Shown: one piece after another, positions 1 through 9,795 of the stretch
Position numbering within the stretch: the stretch's first letter is position 1
How the letters are laid out: the number at the start of each line of letters is the position of its first letter
NCBI GenBank assembly: GCA_965208775.1
Contig: OZ242360.1
Location: 62,001-126,000 of the forward strand
Length of the DNA stretch: 64,000 nucleotides
DNA from: JAPOVO01 sp026708165
GTDB lineage: Bacteria > Chloroflexota > UBA11872 > VXNJ01
Direction: 5' to 3'
Translations under genes and position numbers: made by a program
The notes under the pieces: generated by a model
Seen by the model: the letters and a program-made list of their open reading frames with translations, nothing else
What the model was told of the DNA's origin: nothing
The model's database searches: none

Positions 1-1
1 T

Positions 2-511
2 CTCGAAGTGATCGAGGCTCACTGGCTCTTCGATATTCCCTATGAATCGATAGACGTACTAATCCATCCCGAAAGCATCGTTCACTCGATGGTGGAGTTT
101 GTGGACGGCTCAATCAAGGCACAGCTTGGCAGCCCGGACATGCGCCTTCCGATCGCCTACGCTCTGTCATACCCTGAGCGTAGGCCTTCAGGCGCCAGGC
201 ACGTCGACCTGGCGAATCTCAGCAATCTTCACTTCTCCGCTCCCGATCACGGGCGCTTTCCGCTTCTCAACACGGCGATCGAGGCCGGACGGCGAGGAGG
301 GAACGCCCCGGCCGTGCTTTGCGGAGCCGACGACGCCGCGCTGGAACTGTTCTTGGCGGGGAAGATCACGTTTCCGGCTATAGCCGACCTAGTGATCGAG
401 ACGTTGCAAGAGGTCGAGCACGAGGAGTTGCACGATCTGGAGGCGGTCCCGGGGTTCCATCGCGCCGGGTTCGAGACGGCGATGAGCCTGGCCGCCATCC
501 GCTCCGAATGA
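2..511 (+). CDS. dxr: 1-deoxy-D-xylulose 5-phosphate reductoisomerase, C-terminal part (cut by window start)
   Basis: This is the 3' part of dxr; about 169 codons remain and the N-terminal NADPH-binding half lies outside the window. The enzyme converts 1-deoxyxylulose 5-phosphate to 2-C-methylerythritol 4-phosphate in the cytoplasmic MEP isoprenoid pathway. The visible part begins inside the catalytic domain: LEVIEAHWLF matches the conserved IEARWLF region, then IHPESIVHSMVEF and the LGSPDMRLPIAYAL segment follow, both hallmarks of DXR. The C-terminal helical domain is complete up to the stop. The stop overlaps the start of rseP (ATGA), and ispG follows. The dxr-rseP-ispG order is common in bacteria and supports a shared transcript. 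The identification rests on motif recall. Confidence 0.95.
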   Translation, partial: LEVIEAHWLFDIPYESIDVLIHPESIVHSMVEFVDGSIKAQLGSPDMRLPIAYALSYPERRPSGARHVDLANLSNLHFSAPDHGRFPLLNTAIEAGRRGGNAPAVLCGADDAALELFLAGKITFPAIADLVIETLQEVEHEELHDLEAVPGFHRAGFETAMSLAAIRSE

Positions 512-1563
512 GTTCACAGATTCCCGATCTTCCAGGGGGCCTCGCCCTCACAATCCCGCTCGCGATCGTGATTCTGGTCGTCATGGTCATCCTGCACGAG
601 TTGGGCCACTTCATCGCGGCCAAGCGGTCGGGGGTCAAGGTTCTGGAATTCGGGATAGGATGGCCGCCGCGTCTGATCGGACGGACATGGCGGGGCACTC
701 TCTATTCTCTGAACGTCATACCGGTCGGCGCGTTCGTCCGAATGCTGGGCGAAAACGACCAAGCCGAGGACCCAGACAGCTTTTCCGCCAAGCCGAAGCG
801 GTCCCGTGCGCTGATTCTGGTCGCCGGCTCGGCCATGAACTTAATACTGGCGCCAGTGCTGTTTAGCGCATCGGCGTTGATAAGCGATTTCGATAGCGTG
901 GAAATAACCGGTGTTGCTCCGGGAAGCCCCGCGGAAGCCGCCGGATTGCGTCCTGGCGACCGGATCGAACAGGTCGCAGGGCATGAGGTCGATCTCCCGT
1001 CGGACGTCGGCAGGATCGTTCTGAAGAACGCGGGCAGCGAGATTCGGCTTGCAATAGATCGAAACGGCGCGGAGCTGCTTGTCCCTTTAGTTCCGAGACG
1101 AACCCATCCGGCCGACGAGGGACCGCTTGGAGTATCGATAAGGCCTCATCTGGCGCCCGCCCCTTTCACCAAGGCTCTGGCCCGAGGCTTTACTCGAACC
1201 GCCGAGGCCGTAGTACTCGTACCCGCCTTCATTCTCGATCTGATCTCCGGCTCGGTGGGTCTGGAGGAAGTTTCGGGACCGGTGGGAATCGTCGATGCGG
1301 TCGGACAGGCCGCCCGGCGAGGGCCCGAAATCGTGCTCTTGCTGGCAGGTTACATCACTGTGCAGCTTGCGATTCTGAATCTGCTGCCGTGGCCGGGACT
1401 TGACGGCGGCCGCCTGCTGCTCCTCGGCCTTGAAGCTCTGAGAGGAGGACGCCGTCTTCCAGCGGCGCAAGAAGGCACCATAAACATACTCGGCATACTT
1501 CTGCTGCTCATGCTAGTCGCCCTGGTGACGGTGGGAGACGTGCGTCGAATCGCGGGCGGCTAG
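508..1563 (+). CDS. rseP: Site-2 protease, RseP family (M50 intramembrane zinc metalloprotease)
   Basis: A membrane protein of 351 aa that cuts substrates within the membrane, as in regulated intramembrane proteolysis of anti-sigma factors or signal-peptide remnants. The zinc motif HELGH sits in the first transmembrane helix (around residue 30). A PDZ domain follows (roughly 125-200, GVAPGSPAEAAGLRPGDRI), and the second active-site helix holds NLLPWPGLDGG (near 290), which supplies the third metal ligand. It has one PDZ domain rather than the two of E. coli RseP, like many non-proteobacterial members. The ATG at 508 overlaps the dxr stop, so translational coupling is likely. An open frame continues upstream inside dxr but has no homology to the family. 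The substrate is unknown. Confidence 0.93.
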   Translation: MSSQIPDLPGGLALTIPLAIVILVVMVILHELGHFIAAKRSGVKVLEFGIGWPPRLIGRTWRGTLYSLNVIPVGAFVRMLGENDQAEDPDSFSAKPKRSRALILVAGSAMNLILAPVLFSASALISDFDSVEITGVAPGSPAEAAGLRPGDRIEQVAGHEVDLPSDVGRIVLKNAGSEIRLAIDRNGAELLVPLVPRRTHPADEGPLGVSIRPHLAPAPFTKALARGFTRTAEAVVLVPAFILDLISGSVGLEEVSGPVGIVDAVGQAARRGPEIVLLLAGYITVQLAILNLLPWPGLDGGRLLLLGLEALRGGRRLPAAQEGTINILGILLLLMLVALVTVGDVRRIAGG

Positions 1564-1723
1564 ATGCCGGATCGACGACTCGGTTGAGATATCTAGACAA
1601 AGGCCCGCTTGGCCAATTCGGGGGCTTGTTAGCTTCCAGTCCCGTCCGCGAGGGTTGTCTTGGTTGACCTTTGCAAGCTTGTCTAAGCTTAAAATGAGCT
1701 AGGCAGATAGCGGTGGAGCGATA

Positions 1724-2842
1724 ATGTCGGGAATCTCAAAACGTAGAACGTCCATCCCGGTACACGTAGGTGACGTGCGCATCGGCGGCGGCGGCGACGT
1801 GGTGGTTCAGTCCATGACGATCACGAACACCGCCGACGTTGAAGCAACCTCAAGGCAGATTGCCGAGCTTGCGGAAGTCGGCTGCGAAATCGTGCGGGTG
1901 GCGGTACCCGACAATGAAGCGGCGGAGGCTTTGCCCGCCCTGCTAAAACGCACGCCCGTACCGCTTATCGCTGACATTCATTACGACTATCGACTGGCGC
2001 TGGCGGCTGCCGCAGCCGGTATCCACGGGCTGCGAATCAACCCGGGAAACATCGGCGACCGGCATCGCGTGCGCCAGGTCGTAGCAGCCTGCAAGGCGCG
2101 CGACATTCCCATTCGGATAGGCGTCAACGCGGGATCCATAGTCGAAACCAGGTCAAAGGAAGGCCGCCCCACGTCCGCCCAGGACCTCGCCGACGCGATG
2201 GTCGACCACGCGATGGAGCACATTCGCATCCTTGAGCGGGAGAACTTCGAGCACATGAAGGTCTCGCTCAAGGCGTTCGAAATCGATCCGACCGTTCGGG
2301 CCTACCGCAAGATCGCCGAAATGATGCCGTATCCGCTGCACCTGGGAATCACCGAAGCCGGAACTCCCAAGTCGGGCAGCATCCGGTCGGCGATCGGTTT
2401 GGGAATCCTTCTTTACGAAGGCATTGGCGACACTATCAGAGTCTCGTTGACCGCCGAGCCTGTCGAAGAGGTCCCGGTCGCCTACGAGATACTCAAAGTG
2501 CTCGACGTACGGCAGAAGGGTACCGTCCTGGTCTCATGTCCATCGTGCGGTCGATGCGAGATCGATCTCTTCCCGCTCGTCGGCGAAGTGGAGGACTACC
2601 TGGCGAAGATCGACGAGCCGCTGAAGGTCGCCGTCATGGGATGCGTCGTGAATGGGCCGGGGGAATCGAAGGACGCCGACATAGGTCTCGCCGGCGGCAG
2701 GGGACGAGGCGTAATCTTCGCAAAAGGCGAAATCCTGGAGACGCTCGACGAGCATGAGTTCCTCCCCCATCTCAAGGCCGGGATAGACCGTTTAGTCGAG
2801 GAGCGGGAAGCTGCTCGGGCCAAGGAAACCGTCGCCAGCTAA
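1724..2842 (+). CDS. ispG: 4-hydroxy-3-methylbut-2-en-1-yl diphosphate synthase
   Basis: IspG (GcpE), 372 aa, reduces MEcPP to HMBPP in the penultimate step of the MEP pathway, using a [4Fe-4S] cluster. The N-terminal TIM barrel is clear (VQSMTITNTADVEAT, then ADIHYDYRLA and GLRINPGNIG). The C-terminal cluster domain has SCPSCGRC near residue 270 and GCVVNGPGE near 305, which supply the cluster cysteines and glutamate. The length matches the two-domain bacterial form. ATG 1724 is preceded by GGTGGAG six bases upstream. It follows rseP after a 160-bp gap that contains a weak TTGACC element at 1664 and AT-rich TAAAAT at 1690, so it may have its own promoter. The spacing of 20 bp is poor, so I do not list that promoter. 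Confidence 0.96.
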   Translation: MSGISKRRTSIPVHVGDVRIGGGGDVVVQSMTITNTADVEATSRQIAELAEVGCEIVRVAVPDNEAAEALPALLKRTPVPLIADIHYDYRLALAAAAAGIHGLRINPGNIGDRHRVRQVVAACKARDIPIRIGVNAGSIVETRSKEGRPTSAQDLADAMVDHAMEHIRILERENFEHMKVSLKAFEIDPTVRAYRKIAEMMPYPLHLGITEAGTPKSGSIRSAIGLGILLYEGIGDTIRVSLTAEPVEEVPVAYEILKVLDVRQKGTVLVSCPSCGRCEIDLFPLVGEVEDYLAKIDEPLKVAVMGCVVNGPGESKDADIGLAGGRGRGVIFAKGEILETLDEHEFLPHLKAGIDRLVEEREAARAKETVAS

Positions 2843-2898
2843 GACGTCGGAATTGCGGAATCCCAGGCTCTGCCAATGAGCCTGGCCGGACTCCCACC

Positions 2899-5418
2899 TT
2901 GACCAAACTAACGCCGATGCGGCGCCAGTATCTGGATATCAAGCGCCTGCAACCGGACGCCATCCTGTTCTTCCGGCTGGGCGACTTCTACGAGATGTTC
3001 GATGACGACGCCCTCGTAGCCTCCGAGGCGCTGCGCATCGTGATCACGTCCAGGGAAATGGGACGGGGCGTAAAGGTGCCGATGTGCGGAGTTCCGCACC
3101 ATGCCGCGGAGAACTACATCGCGCGGCTGCTCAAGGCGGGCCACAAGGTAGCCGTTTGCGACCAGATCGGCCAGCCGGGAGCCGGTCTTGTCGAACGGCG
3201 CGTCACTCGGGTCATCACTCCCGGAACCGTCGTCGACGACGGCATGTTGACTCCCGACCGAAACAACTACCTGGCGGCGGTCGCGCCGCACGACGGGGGC
3301 TACGGCCTTGCCTACGCGGACGTGACAACGGGGGAATTCGTCGCGTCTGACTTCGTTGGCGACTCATGCGTCGACCGCGTAAATCGCGAGCTCGCGCGCA
3401 TAAGCCCGGTTGAGCTGCTTATCGATGAAGATCCAGAATTCAACCCGCCTGACGGCGTCCACGTAACCACCGAATTCGGACCTCCGCTCGGACCCGAAGC
3501 CGCGCACGGCTCAATCGAGCGAATTGTCGGCCCTTCGGCCCAGGCCGCCTCGATTGGGGACCGTGCCGCGCTCGCTGCGGCTCGGCTGCTGGCCTATCTG
3601 GAATCGAGCCAGGAGTCCGCGCTCCACGTCTTCACGTCAATTCACTCTCCGGCTGTGGGAGACCACGTCGAACTGGACGAGTTCACGCGCCGGAATCTGG
3701 AGATCGACGCAACATCATTGGAGGGAGCCAAACAGGGCTCGCTGCTCGGCGTACTCGATAGGACCCGCACGCCCATGGGGTCGCGGATGCTCCGCCGCCG
3801 CCTGATCAGCCCGCTGCGCGACCTCACACGGATAGAAACACGGCTCGATCAAATCCAATGGCTTACCGAACGGGCGCGGCTGCGGACTTCGCTGCGGGAA
3901 GACCTCAGACGGGTCGGCGACGTCGAACGGACCTGTATTCGGGTCCGCCGGGCCAGCGTCAGACCCGACGAGTTGCTCCGGCTGGCCGATTCGCTTCGGC
4001 GAATCGAGACTATCGCCGGGCTGGTATCCGAGTCAGAAGAAGACGTCCACTCGCCCTTTGGGGCGCTGGAAACGTGTGCCGAGCTGCGCCAACTCCTCGG
4101 GCAGGCGCTCGATGCCGACCGAGATTTCACGATCCGGTCCGGCTACAACGCGGAGCTCGACCGTATCAGGTCCGCTTCGGCCAAAGCCAGAGAAGGCATA
4201 GCGGAGCTTCAGAACCGCCTTCGCTTGGAGACGGGCATCAAGTCGCTGAAAGTCGGCTACAACCGGGTATTTGGCTATTACCTGGAAGCAGGTCGAGCCG
4301 CGTCGCTCAACGTCCCCGATCACTTCGAGATCAGGCAGACACTCGCGAACTCGCAGCGCTACTCCATCCCCGAGCTGAAGGAGTTCGAAGCCGCGGCGCT
4401 CGACGCCGACGAGCGCGCCGAAGAAATGGAACAGGCACTATTCGCCGCTCTGATCAAAGAAATCCAGACCTACACCGATCGCCTTGGCGTCACCGCCGAG
4501 AGGGTGGCCCGGCTCGATGTTGCCGCAGCGCTCGCCGATCTCGTAATCGAGCGGCGCTACGTCCGCCCTCAGTTCACGGACGACGGTGAACTTTACATAA
4601 CTCAAGGCCGACATCCTGTCGTCGAGGCTATCCAGACGGAACGGTTCGTCCCCAACGACTGCCACATGGGCGCCGGCGAGCCGCACATCGTGGTCCTGAC
4701 CGGTCCGAACATGGCGGGCAAGTCGACGTTTCTGCGCCAGACCGCGCTCATCGCTCTCATGGCGCAATCCGGCTGCTACGTTCCGGCGGATTCCGCGCGA
4801 CTGCCGATAGTCGACAGAATATTCACCCGGGTCGGGTCACGCGACGACATCGCCTCGGGACAAAGCACGTTTCTGGTCGAGATGAACGAGCTGTCGGCCA
4901 TCCTGAGCAGGGCGACTCCCGACAGCCTGATCGTCCTGGATGAAATAGGCAGGGGAACGAGCACCTATGACGGCGTTTCAATCGCCAAGTCAGTCGTCGA
5001 GTTTTTGCACAACCACCCCCGCATCCGGTCAAAAACGATATTCGCCACCCATTACCACGAACTGACTTCGCTGGCGCAGCGGCTGCCGAGAGTCGTGAAC
5101 TACAACGTTGCTGTGGCTGAACAGCACGGCAAGATCGTCTTTCTGCACGCGATCGTGCCCGGCGCGGCCGACCGGAGCTACGGCATTCACGTGGCGCGGC
5201 TTGCGGGTCTGCCCGACGTCGTGACGCGGCGCGCGGAGGAAATACTGTCTCAGCTCGAGTCGCAGAACGGCTCGGCCGCACCGGCCCAGATGTCCCTTCT
5301 TCCGCCCGACCGCCATCCGATCCTGGATCAGATCGAGGAGCTCGATCTCGAAGGACTGTCGCCTCTGGACGCGCTCAACAAGCTCTACGAATGGCGCAGC
5401 GCGCTAGACGAATCGTGA
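2899..5418 (+). CDS. mutS: DNA mismatch repair protein MutS
   Basis: MutS, 839 aa, recognises mismatches and starts repair together with MutL. Domain I contains the mismatch-probing Phe-X-Glu (GDFYEMF, residues about 28-34). The connector, lever and clamp regions follow. The ABC-type ATPase has Walker A GPNMAGKST (about 601-609) and Walker B LIVLDEIGRGTST (about 677), then the FATHYHEL switch. The TTG at 2899 is chosen because the resulting N-terminus, LTKLTPMRRQYL, aligns with the usual MutS start; an ATG at 2917 would cut into that conserved segment. It overlaps mutL, so the two form a mismatch-repair operon. Confidence 0.97.
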   Translation: MTKLTPMRRQYLDIKRLQPDAILFFRLGDFYEMFDDDALVASEALRIVITSREMGRGVKVPMCGVPHHAAENYIARLLKAGHKVAVCDQIGQPGAGLVERRVTRVITPGTVVDDGMLTPDRNNYLAAVAPHDGGYGLAYADVTTGEFVASDFVGDSCVDRVNRELARISPVELLIDEDPEFNPPDGVHVTTEFGPPLGPEAAHGSIERIVGPSAQAASIGDRAALAAARLLAYLESSQESALHVFTSIHSPAVGDHVELDEFTRRNLEIDATSLEGAKQGSLLGVLDRTRTPMGSRMLRRRLISPLRDLTRIETRLDQIQWLTERARLRTSLREDLRRVGDVERTCIRVRRASVRPDELLRLADSLRRIETIAGLVSESEEDVHSPFGALETCAELRQLLGQALDADRDFTIRSGYNAELDRIRSASAKAREGIAELQNRLRLETGIKSLKVGYNRVFGYYLEAGRAASLNVPDHFEIRQTLANSQRYSIPELKEFEAAALDADERAEEMEQALFAALIKEIQTYTDRLGVTAERVARLDVAAALADLVIERRYVRPQFTDDGELYITQGRHPVVEAIQTERFVPNDCHMGAGEPHIVVLTGPNMAGKSTFLRQTALIALMAQSGCYVPADSARLPIVDRIFTRVGSRDDIASGQSTFLVEMNELSAILSRATPDSLIVLDEIGRGTSTYDGVSIAKSVVEFLHNHPRIRSKTIFATHYHELTSLAQRLPRVVNYNVAVAEQHGKIVFLHAIVPGAADRSYGIHVARLAGLPDVVTRRAEEILSQLESQNGSAAPAQMSLLPPDRHPILDQIEELDLEGLSPLDALNKLYEWRSALDES

Positions 5419-7136
5419 CTATCCGCAGGCTTCCGCCGGAAGTGACCGGCAAAATCGCCGCCGGCGAGGTGATCGAGCGACCGGCATCGGTTATCAAGGA
5501 GCTCATCGAGAACAGCCTCGACGCCGGAGCCACATCAATCCAGATCGATTTTGAGGATGGCGGACGGCGTCTGATTCGGGTTGTCGACGACGGCGCCGGC
5601 ATTCCCCCCGGCGAGCTGCGTGAAGCGGTCGAACGTCACTGCACCAGCAAGCTTCGCAGCGAAAACGACCTCTTAAGCATTATGACTCTCGGCTTTCGAG
5701 GCGAAGCTCTGTGCAGCATCTCGGCCGTAGCCGAGCTGGGCATCGCGTCACGGCCGAACGACGTCCTGGTCGGACGGAAGATCGTCGTCCACGGCGAGCA
5801 GGTAATCGCCGACGAGCCGCATGGCGGGGCGGCCGGTACGGAGGTAGTCGTATCCCGACTGTTCGAGAACTTCCCCGTCCGCATGGAGTTCCTCAAGTCC
5901 GACCGCACCGAGACGTTTCACATCCTGAACGTCGCACGGAGCCTGGCGCTCGCCCGGCCCTCGGTCGGGTTTGCCGCATCGGCCGACGGAAGACCTTCGT
6001 TTTCAACTCCGGGCACCGGCTCGCTGGAGGACTGCCTGCTCGCCCTTTACGGAGCTGATCTGGTGGATACGTTGCTGCCAATCGAGCCTGGAAAATGGCT
6101 CGGCATCGAAGGGTTCATCAGCAAACCCGGCCGCGACTGGGCCAATCGCGGACACATTTCATTCTTCGTAAACGGACGCTGGGTCGGCAATCCGACCCTG
6201 TCGGCGGCCCTCACGGAGGCTTACCGGGGTCTCCTGCCCGCAGGAAGGCATCCCGCCGCTTTTCTTCACCTGGAGCTGCCGCCTGATGAAGTCGACGTGA
6301 ACATTCATCCGGCCAAGGCCGAGGTGCGGTTTCGCGACTCCGGGCGACTGTTTAGCCGGCTCTCAAGCGCGATTCGCCGCACGCTCATAGAGCGCAGCGA
6401 TTTCGTCCCGGTCGATATCGGCGACTCGCGCCCGGTGGTCGACTCGTTCTTCATTCCTTCGAGGCTCCCCCAAAGTCCCCCGCACGACTTGACGAGCACA
6501 TCGGCGCAAATGCGGCCAAGTCCGTCCCCCGATTCACCCGCGCCCTCAATCAGCGACGGGCAAATCACTTCACCGCACATGCGGGCGCTGGGCCAGATCG
6601 ACAGAACCTACATCGTGGCGGCGGGACCGGACGGGCTGTATCTGATAGACCAGCACACTGCGCATGAGCGCGTGCTATATGAGGAGTTGCTGAGTTCCAA
6701 CGACGCGCCCGACCGGCAGCAGCTACTGGAGGGGCAATCCATCGAGCTTGGCGCACCGGCATCGGCCTGGCTCGACGAGAACGGCAAGCTGCTATCCGGT
6801 TTCGGCATTGAAGCGCGGAACCTGGGCGGGACCACCTGGATCGTAAACGCCGTCCCTTCCATGGCAGCGGGACGACAGGCGGGCGGGTTTCTTGAGGAAC
6901 TCGTGGGAGACCTGTCCACGGTAGAAGGACGGCGGTCCGACTCCAGGGAACGGGCGCGATGGGGTGTGGCCTGCAAGAGCGCCGTCAAGTCGGGGGACGG
7001 GCTTTCCATTCCGGAGATGCAGGCGCTTATTGAACAACTGCTAGAGTGCGATTTGGGTCGAACTTGCCCTCACGGGCGCCCGACGACCCTGAAACTAAGC
7101 CGCGAGCTTCTCGATCAGCAGTTCGGCAGAACGTAG
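5391..7136 (+). CDS. mutL: DNA mismatch repair protein MutL with endonuclease motif
   Basis: MutL, 581 aa, is the GHKL-ATPase partner of MutS. The ATPase motifs are present: ENSLDAGAT, DDGAGI and TLGFRGEALCSI. The C-terminal dimerisation domain carries DQHTAHERVLYEE (near residue 419), a DQHA(X)2E(X)4E-type metal site, plus CPHGRP near the end. It should therefore be a nicking MutL, as in bacteria that lack MutH. The ATG at 5391 lies inside mutS. A GTG at 5415, whose last base falls in the mutS stop, gives the more typical N-terminus VTIRRLPPEV and may be the true start. A proline/serine-rich linker (about residues 345-395) joins the two domains. Confidence 0.95.
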   Translation: MAQRARRIVTIRRLPPEVTGKIAAGEVIERPASVIKELIENSLDAGATSIQIDFEDGGRRLIRVVDDGAGIPPGELREAVERHCTSKLRSENDLLSIMTLGFRGEALCSISAVAELGIASRPNDVLVGRKIVVHGEQVIADEPHGGAAGTEVVVSRLFENFPVRMEFLKSDRTETFHILNVARSLALARPSVGFAASADGRPSFSTPGTGSLEDCLLALYGADLVDTLLPIEPGKWLGIEGFISKPGRDWANRGHISFFVNGRWVGNPTLSAALTEAYRGLLPAGRHPAAFLHLELPPDEVDVNIHPAKAEVRFRDSGRLFSRLSSAIRRTLIERSDFVPVDIGDSRPVVDSFFIPSRLPQSPPHDLTSTSAQMRPSPSPDSPAPSISDGQITSPHMRALGQIDRTYIVAAGPDGLYLIDQHTAHERVLYEELLSSNDAPDRQQLLEGQSIELGAPASAWLDENGKLLSGFGIEARNLGGTTWIVNAVPSMAAGRQAGGFLEELVGDLSTVEGRRSDSRERARWGVACKSAVKSGDGLSIPEMQALIEQLLECDLGRTCPHGRPTTLKLSRELLDQQFGRT

Positions 7137-7265
7137 GCGGCAAGTCCCGAGGCGCCTGAGGTTCATATGGGATCAGCCTCGCCCTGAAAGAGACTCCATC
7201 GGAACAAATTGTGGCAAGGCAAATGGCCTTTCCCACCACCCAGTCAACAACGATAAACCGGCAGG

Positions 7266-8900
7266 TTATAAGAGCCCGGTGGCCGTTCCGTCGGAATGGA
7301 GCATCATGCCCTCGGCGGACGGGATTTCGGGGAGACCAGGCATCGTCAACATGTCGCCCGTAAGCGCCACAATGAACCCCGCGCCCGCTGACAGCCGGGC
7401 TTCGCGCACGGTAATCGAGAATCCCTCAGGACGGCCAATGGCACGCGGGTTGTCGGAGAGCGAGTATTGGGTCTTTGCCACGCATATCGGCAAGTCGCCG
7501 TAGCCGGCAGACCGGAACCGGCGGATCGCTCCCCGTACGCCCGGCGCAAACACGACCTCTCGCGCCCCGTAGATTTTCGTGGCAATCTTCTCGATCTTCT
7601 GTAGAGCAGGCAGGTCCAGTTCGTATGAAGGACAGTATTCCGGCTCGGCGGACGGAATTGCATCCACGACAGTCTCGGCCAGCTTCAGCCCTCCCTCGGC
7701 TCCCCGGCTGAAGACATCAGTGACCGCGGCGGGTATCGACGCGCCGCGGCAGTAGTCGAGAATCGCCTGAATCTCGTCGTCGGTATCGGTCTCGAATCGG
7801 TTGACCGCGACGACCGCGTTCAACTTGAACGTCGTCATGTTTCCGACGTGCTTTTGCAGGTTTACCAGACCCGCTTCGACCGCATTTACATTCTCCGCAT
7901 CGAGGGCCGAGGCGCGTACGCCGCCGTGGCGCTTGAGCGCCCGAACAGTTGCGACGATCACCGCCAGGCTTGGAGCGAAACCACCCGCCCGGCACTTGAT
8001 GTCGATGAACTTCTCCGCTCCGAGGTCGGCCCCGAACCCCGCCTCTGTAACCGTGTAGTCGGCGAGCTTCAGCCCCATCCGCGTACCCAGTATCGAACTG
8101 CACCCGTGGGCTATGTTGGCGAAGGGGCCGCCGTGAACGATGACAGGTCCTCCGTCATCGTTCTGGACGAGATTCGGCATGATGGCGTCGCGCAGCAGCA
8201 GCGCCATAGCGTTATGGCAGTTCAGGTCGGCGGCGGCGACCGATTCGCCGTTGAACGTTCGACCAATGACGATCCGCCCCAGGCGCTGCTTGAGGTCGTC
8301 CAAGTCCCGCGAGAGACAGAGAATCGCCATGATCTCCGACGCCGGCGTGATGTCGAATCCGCTCTCCCTGGGAACGCCGCGGCGGGGACCGCCAAGTCCG
8401 GTGACTATATTCGTCAGCGCGCGGTCGTTCATATCGATAGCACGCCGCCAGGTTATCCGGCGGGGATCCAACCCGAGCTTGTTACCGTGGTGAACATGGT
8501 TGTCGATGACCGCCGAGAGCAGATTGTGAGCCGACGTAATAGCGTGAAAGTCGCCGTTGAAGTGCAAATTGATATCGGTGTGGGGGTGTATTCGGGCTTT
8601 CCCACCACCTGTCGCGCCGCCCTTCATTCCAAATACGGGGCCGAGCGATGGTTCGCGAAGGCACGCGATCACGTTTTTCCCCAAACTTCGCAGCGACTGG
8701 GAGAGGCCGATAGATACAGTCGTCTTACCTTCACCCTTGGTGGTGGGGGTGATGCCGGTGACCAGGATCAGCTTTCCATTCGGCCTATCGGCAAGCCGGT
8801 CCAGCAGGCTTAGATGGACCTTAGCCTTGAAACGACCATAAAGATCGATCTCGTCGAGGCTGATTCCCGCTGATTTGGCAACGTCGACTATGGGCTTCAA
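7266..8900 (-). CDS. fhs: Formate-tetrahydrofolate ligase
   Basis: Fhs, 544 aa, makes 10-formyl-THF from formate, THF and ATP. Diagnostic segments are present: the P-loop TPTTKGEGKTT (near residue 51), REPSLGPVFGMKGGATGGG, and HGGPFANIAHGC. It is the last gene of a three-gene operon (fchA-folD-fhs) and starts 46 bp after the folD stop. The TTG at 8900 is preceded by GGGGAG six bases upstream. The frame stays open into folD, but there is no better start in between. The protein is slightly short at its N-terminus compared with most family members. With FchA and FolD it would interconvert formate and methylene-THF. Confidence 0.96.
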   Translation of the reverse strand: MKPIVDVAKSAGISLDEIDLYGRFKAKVHLSLLDRLADRPNGKLILVTGITPTTKGEGKTTVSIGLSQSLRSLGKNVIACLREPSLGPVFGMKGGATGGGKARIHPHTDINLHFNGDFHAITSAHNLLSAVIDNHVHHGNKLGLDPRRITWRRAIDMNDRALTNIVTGLGGPRRGVPRESGFDITPASEIMAILCLSRDLDDLKQRLGRIVIGRTFNGESVAAADLNCHNAMALLLRDAIMPNLVQNDDGGPVIVHGGPFANIAHGCSSILGTRMGLKLADYTVTEAGFGADLGAEKFIDIKCRAGGFAPSLAVIVATVRALKRHGGVRASALDAENVNAVEAGLVNLQKHVGNMTTFKLNAVVAVNRFETDTDDEIQAILDYCRGASIPAAVTDVFSRGAEGGLKLAETVVDAIPSAEPEYCPSYELDLPALQKIEKIATKIYGAREVVFAPGVRGAIRRFRSAGYGDLPICVAKTQYSLSDNPRAIGRPEGFSITVREARLSAGAGFIVALTGDMLTMPGLPEIPSAEGMMLHSDGTATGLL

Positions 8901-8946
8901 TCCGCGCTCCCCGTCGGGGGTCGTGAAAGATGTCGAGTAGGCAATC

Positions 8947-9795
8947 CTATTCTCCGGCAGACGCCAGATTAAAGAGATTCCTCGCCAGCATTACCGTCGT
9001 GAGAGGTCCAACGCCCCTGGGGACCGGAGTAATGGCCTTCGCCTTCTTCGACACTCCTTCGAAGTGTACGTCACCGACAACGCGGCCCTCGACGTAGTTG
9101 GTTCCCACATCGACAACAACCACGCCTTCGGAAACATGGTCGGACGTGACCAGTTCGGGCACGCCGGCCGCAGCCACGATGATCTCCGCCCGCCTGAGCT
9201 CCTCGTCAAGCGAACGCGTCCGCGTATGGCAAACGGTTACGGTTGCGTTCCGGGAGGTCAGGAGCAAAGCCACGGGCCTGCCGACGACGCTGCTGCGTCC
9301 GACCACGATCGCCCGCTTGCCCTCGATGACGATTGCGTAATGATCGAGCATCTGAATCACCGCCGCGGCGGTTGCGGGCGCCACGTCCGACTGCCCCGAA
9401 TAGAAGTCGCCCAAGCGTCTCGGCGTCACGCAGTCCACGTCCTTATCCGGTGAAACGCGGCTTTTGACCAGCTCCACGTTTACGTGAGGCGGCAACGGTT
9501 CGAAGAGGAGAACTCCTTGAGTGCTCGGATCGTCGTTCGCCCGGTCAATTTCTTCGATCAGAGGCTCGTTATCGACCTCATAAGGAAACGTGCTACCACG
9601 CAGAGTGACGCCAACGCGGCGAAAGGTGCGGCGCACGGCCTTCTCGTAGCCCGCGACGGCCGCGGACTCTCCGCACTTGATGGTCTGCATGGTGACCGGA
9701 CCGGAACTCGCCGAAAGCTCCTCGAAGCCCCGGCGCAGCTCATCGATCAATCTGTCCGCGGGCGCCCGGCCGAGCATCAAGGTTGGTCTAGTCAT
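8947..9795 (-). CDS. folD: FolD-family methylenetetrahydrofolate dehydrogenase, probably without cyclohydrolase activity
   Basis: A FolD-type protein of 282 aa. The NADP-binding half is typical: VVGRSSVVGRPVALLL, VDVGTNYVEGRVVGDV and the closing PVPRGVGPLTTVML. The active-site half is not. Where E. coli FolD has Tyr50-X3-Lys54 (YVASK), this protein has YEKAV, so Val replaces the catalytic Lys. Where FolD has VQLPLP with Gln98, this one has LFEPLP. The DKDVD aspartates remain. In characterised FolD enzymes these Lys and Gln residues are needed for cyclohydrolase activity, so I infer a dehydrogenase-only enzyme. The adjacent fchA gene can supply the missing step. The ATG at 9795 overlaps the fchA stop by 8 bp. 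An upstream ATG at 9822 is possible but adds non-conserved residues. Confidence 0.85.
   Translation of the reverse strand: MTRPTLMLGRAPADRLIDELRRGFEELSASSGPVTMQTIKCGESAAVAGYEKAVRRTFRRVGVTLRGSTFPYEVDNEPLIEEIDRANDDPSTQGVLLFEPLPPHVNVELVKSRVSPDKDVDCVTPRRLGDFYSGQSDVAPATAAAVIQMLDHYAIVIEGKRAIVVGRSSVVGRPVALLLTSRNATVTVCHTRTRSLDEELRRAEIIVAAAGVPELVTSDHVSEGVVVVDVGTNYVEGRVVGDVHFEGVSKKAKAITPVPRGVGPLTTVMLARNLFNLASAGE

Noticed and set aside
1664..1695. TTGACC ... TAAAAT as the ispG promoter
   Set aside because: The spacing is 20 bp, too long for a confident sigma70 promoter.
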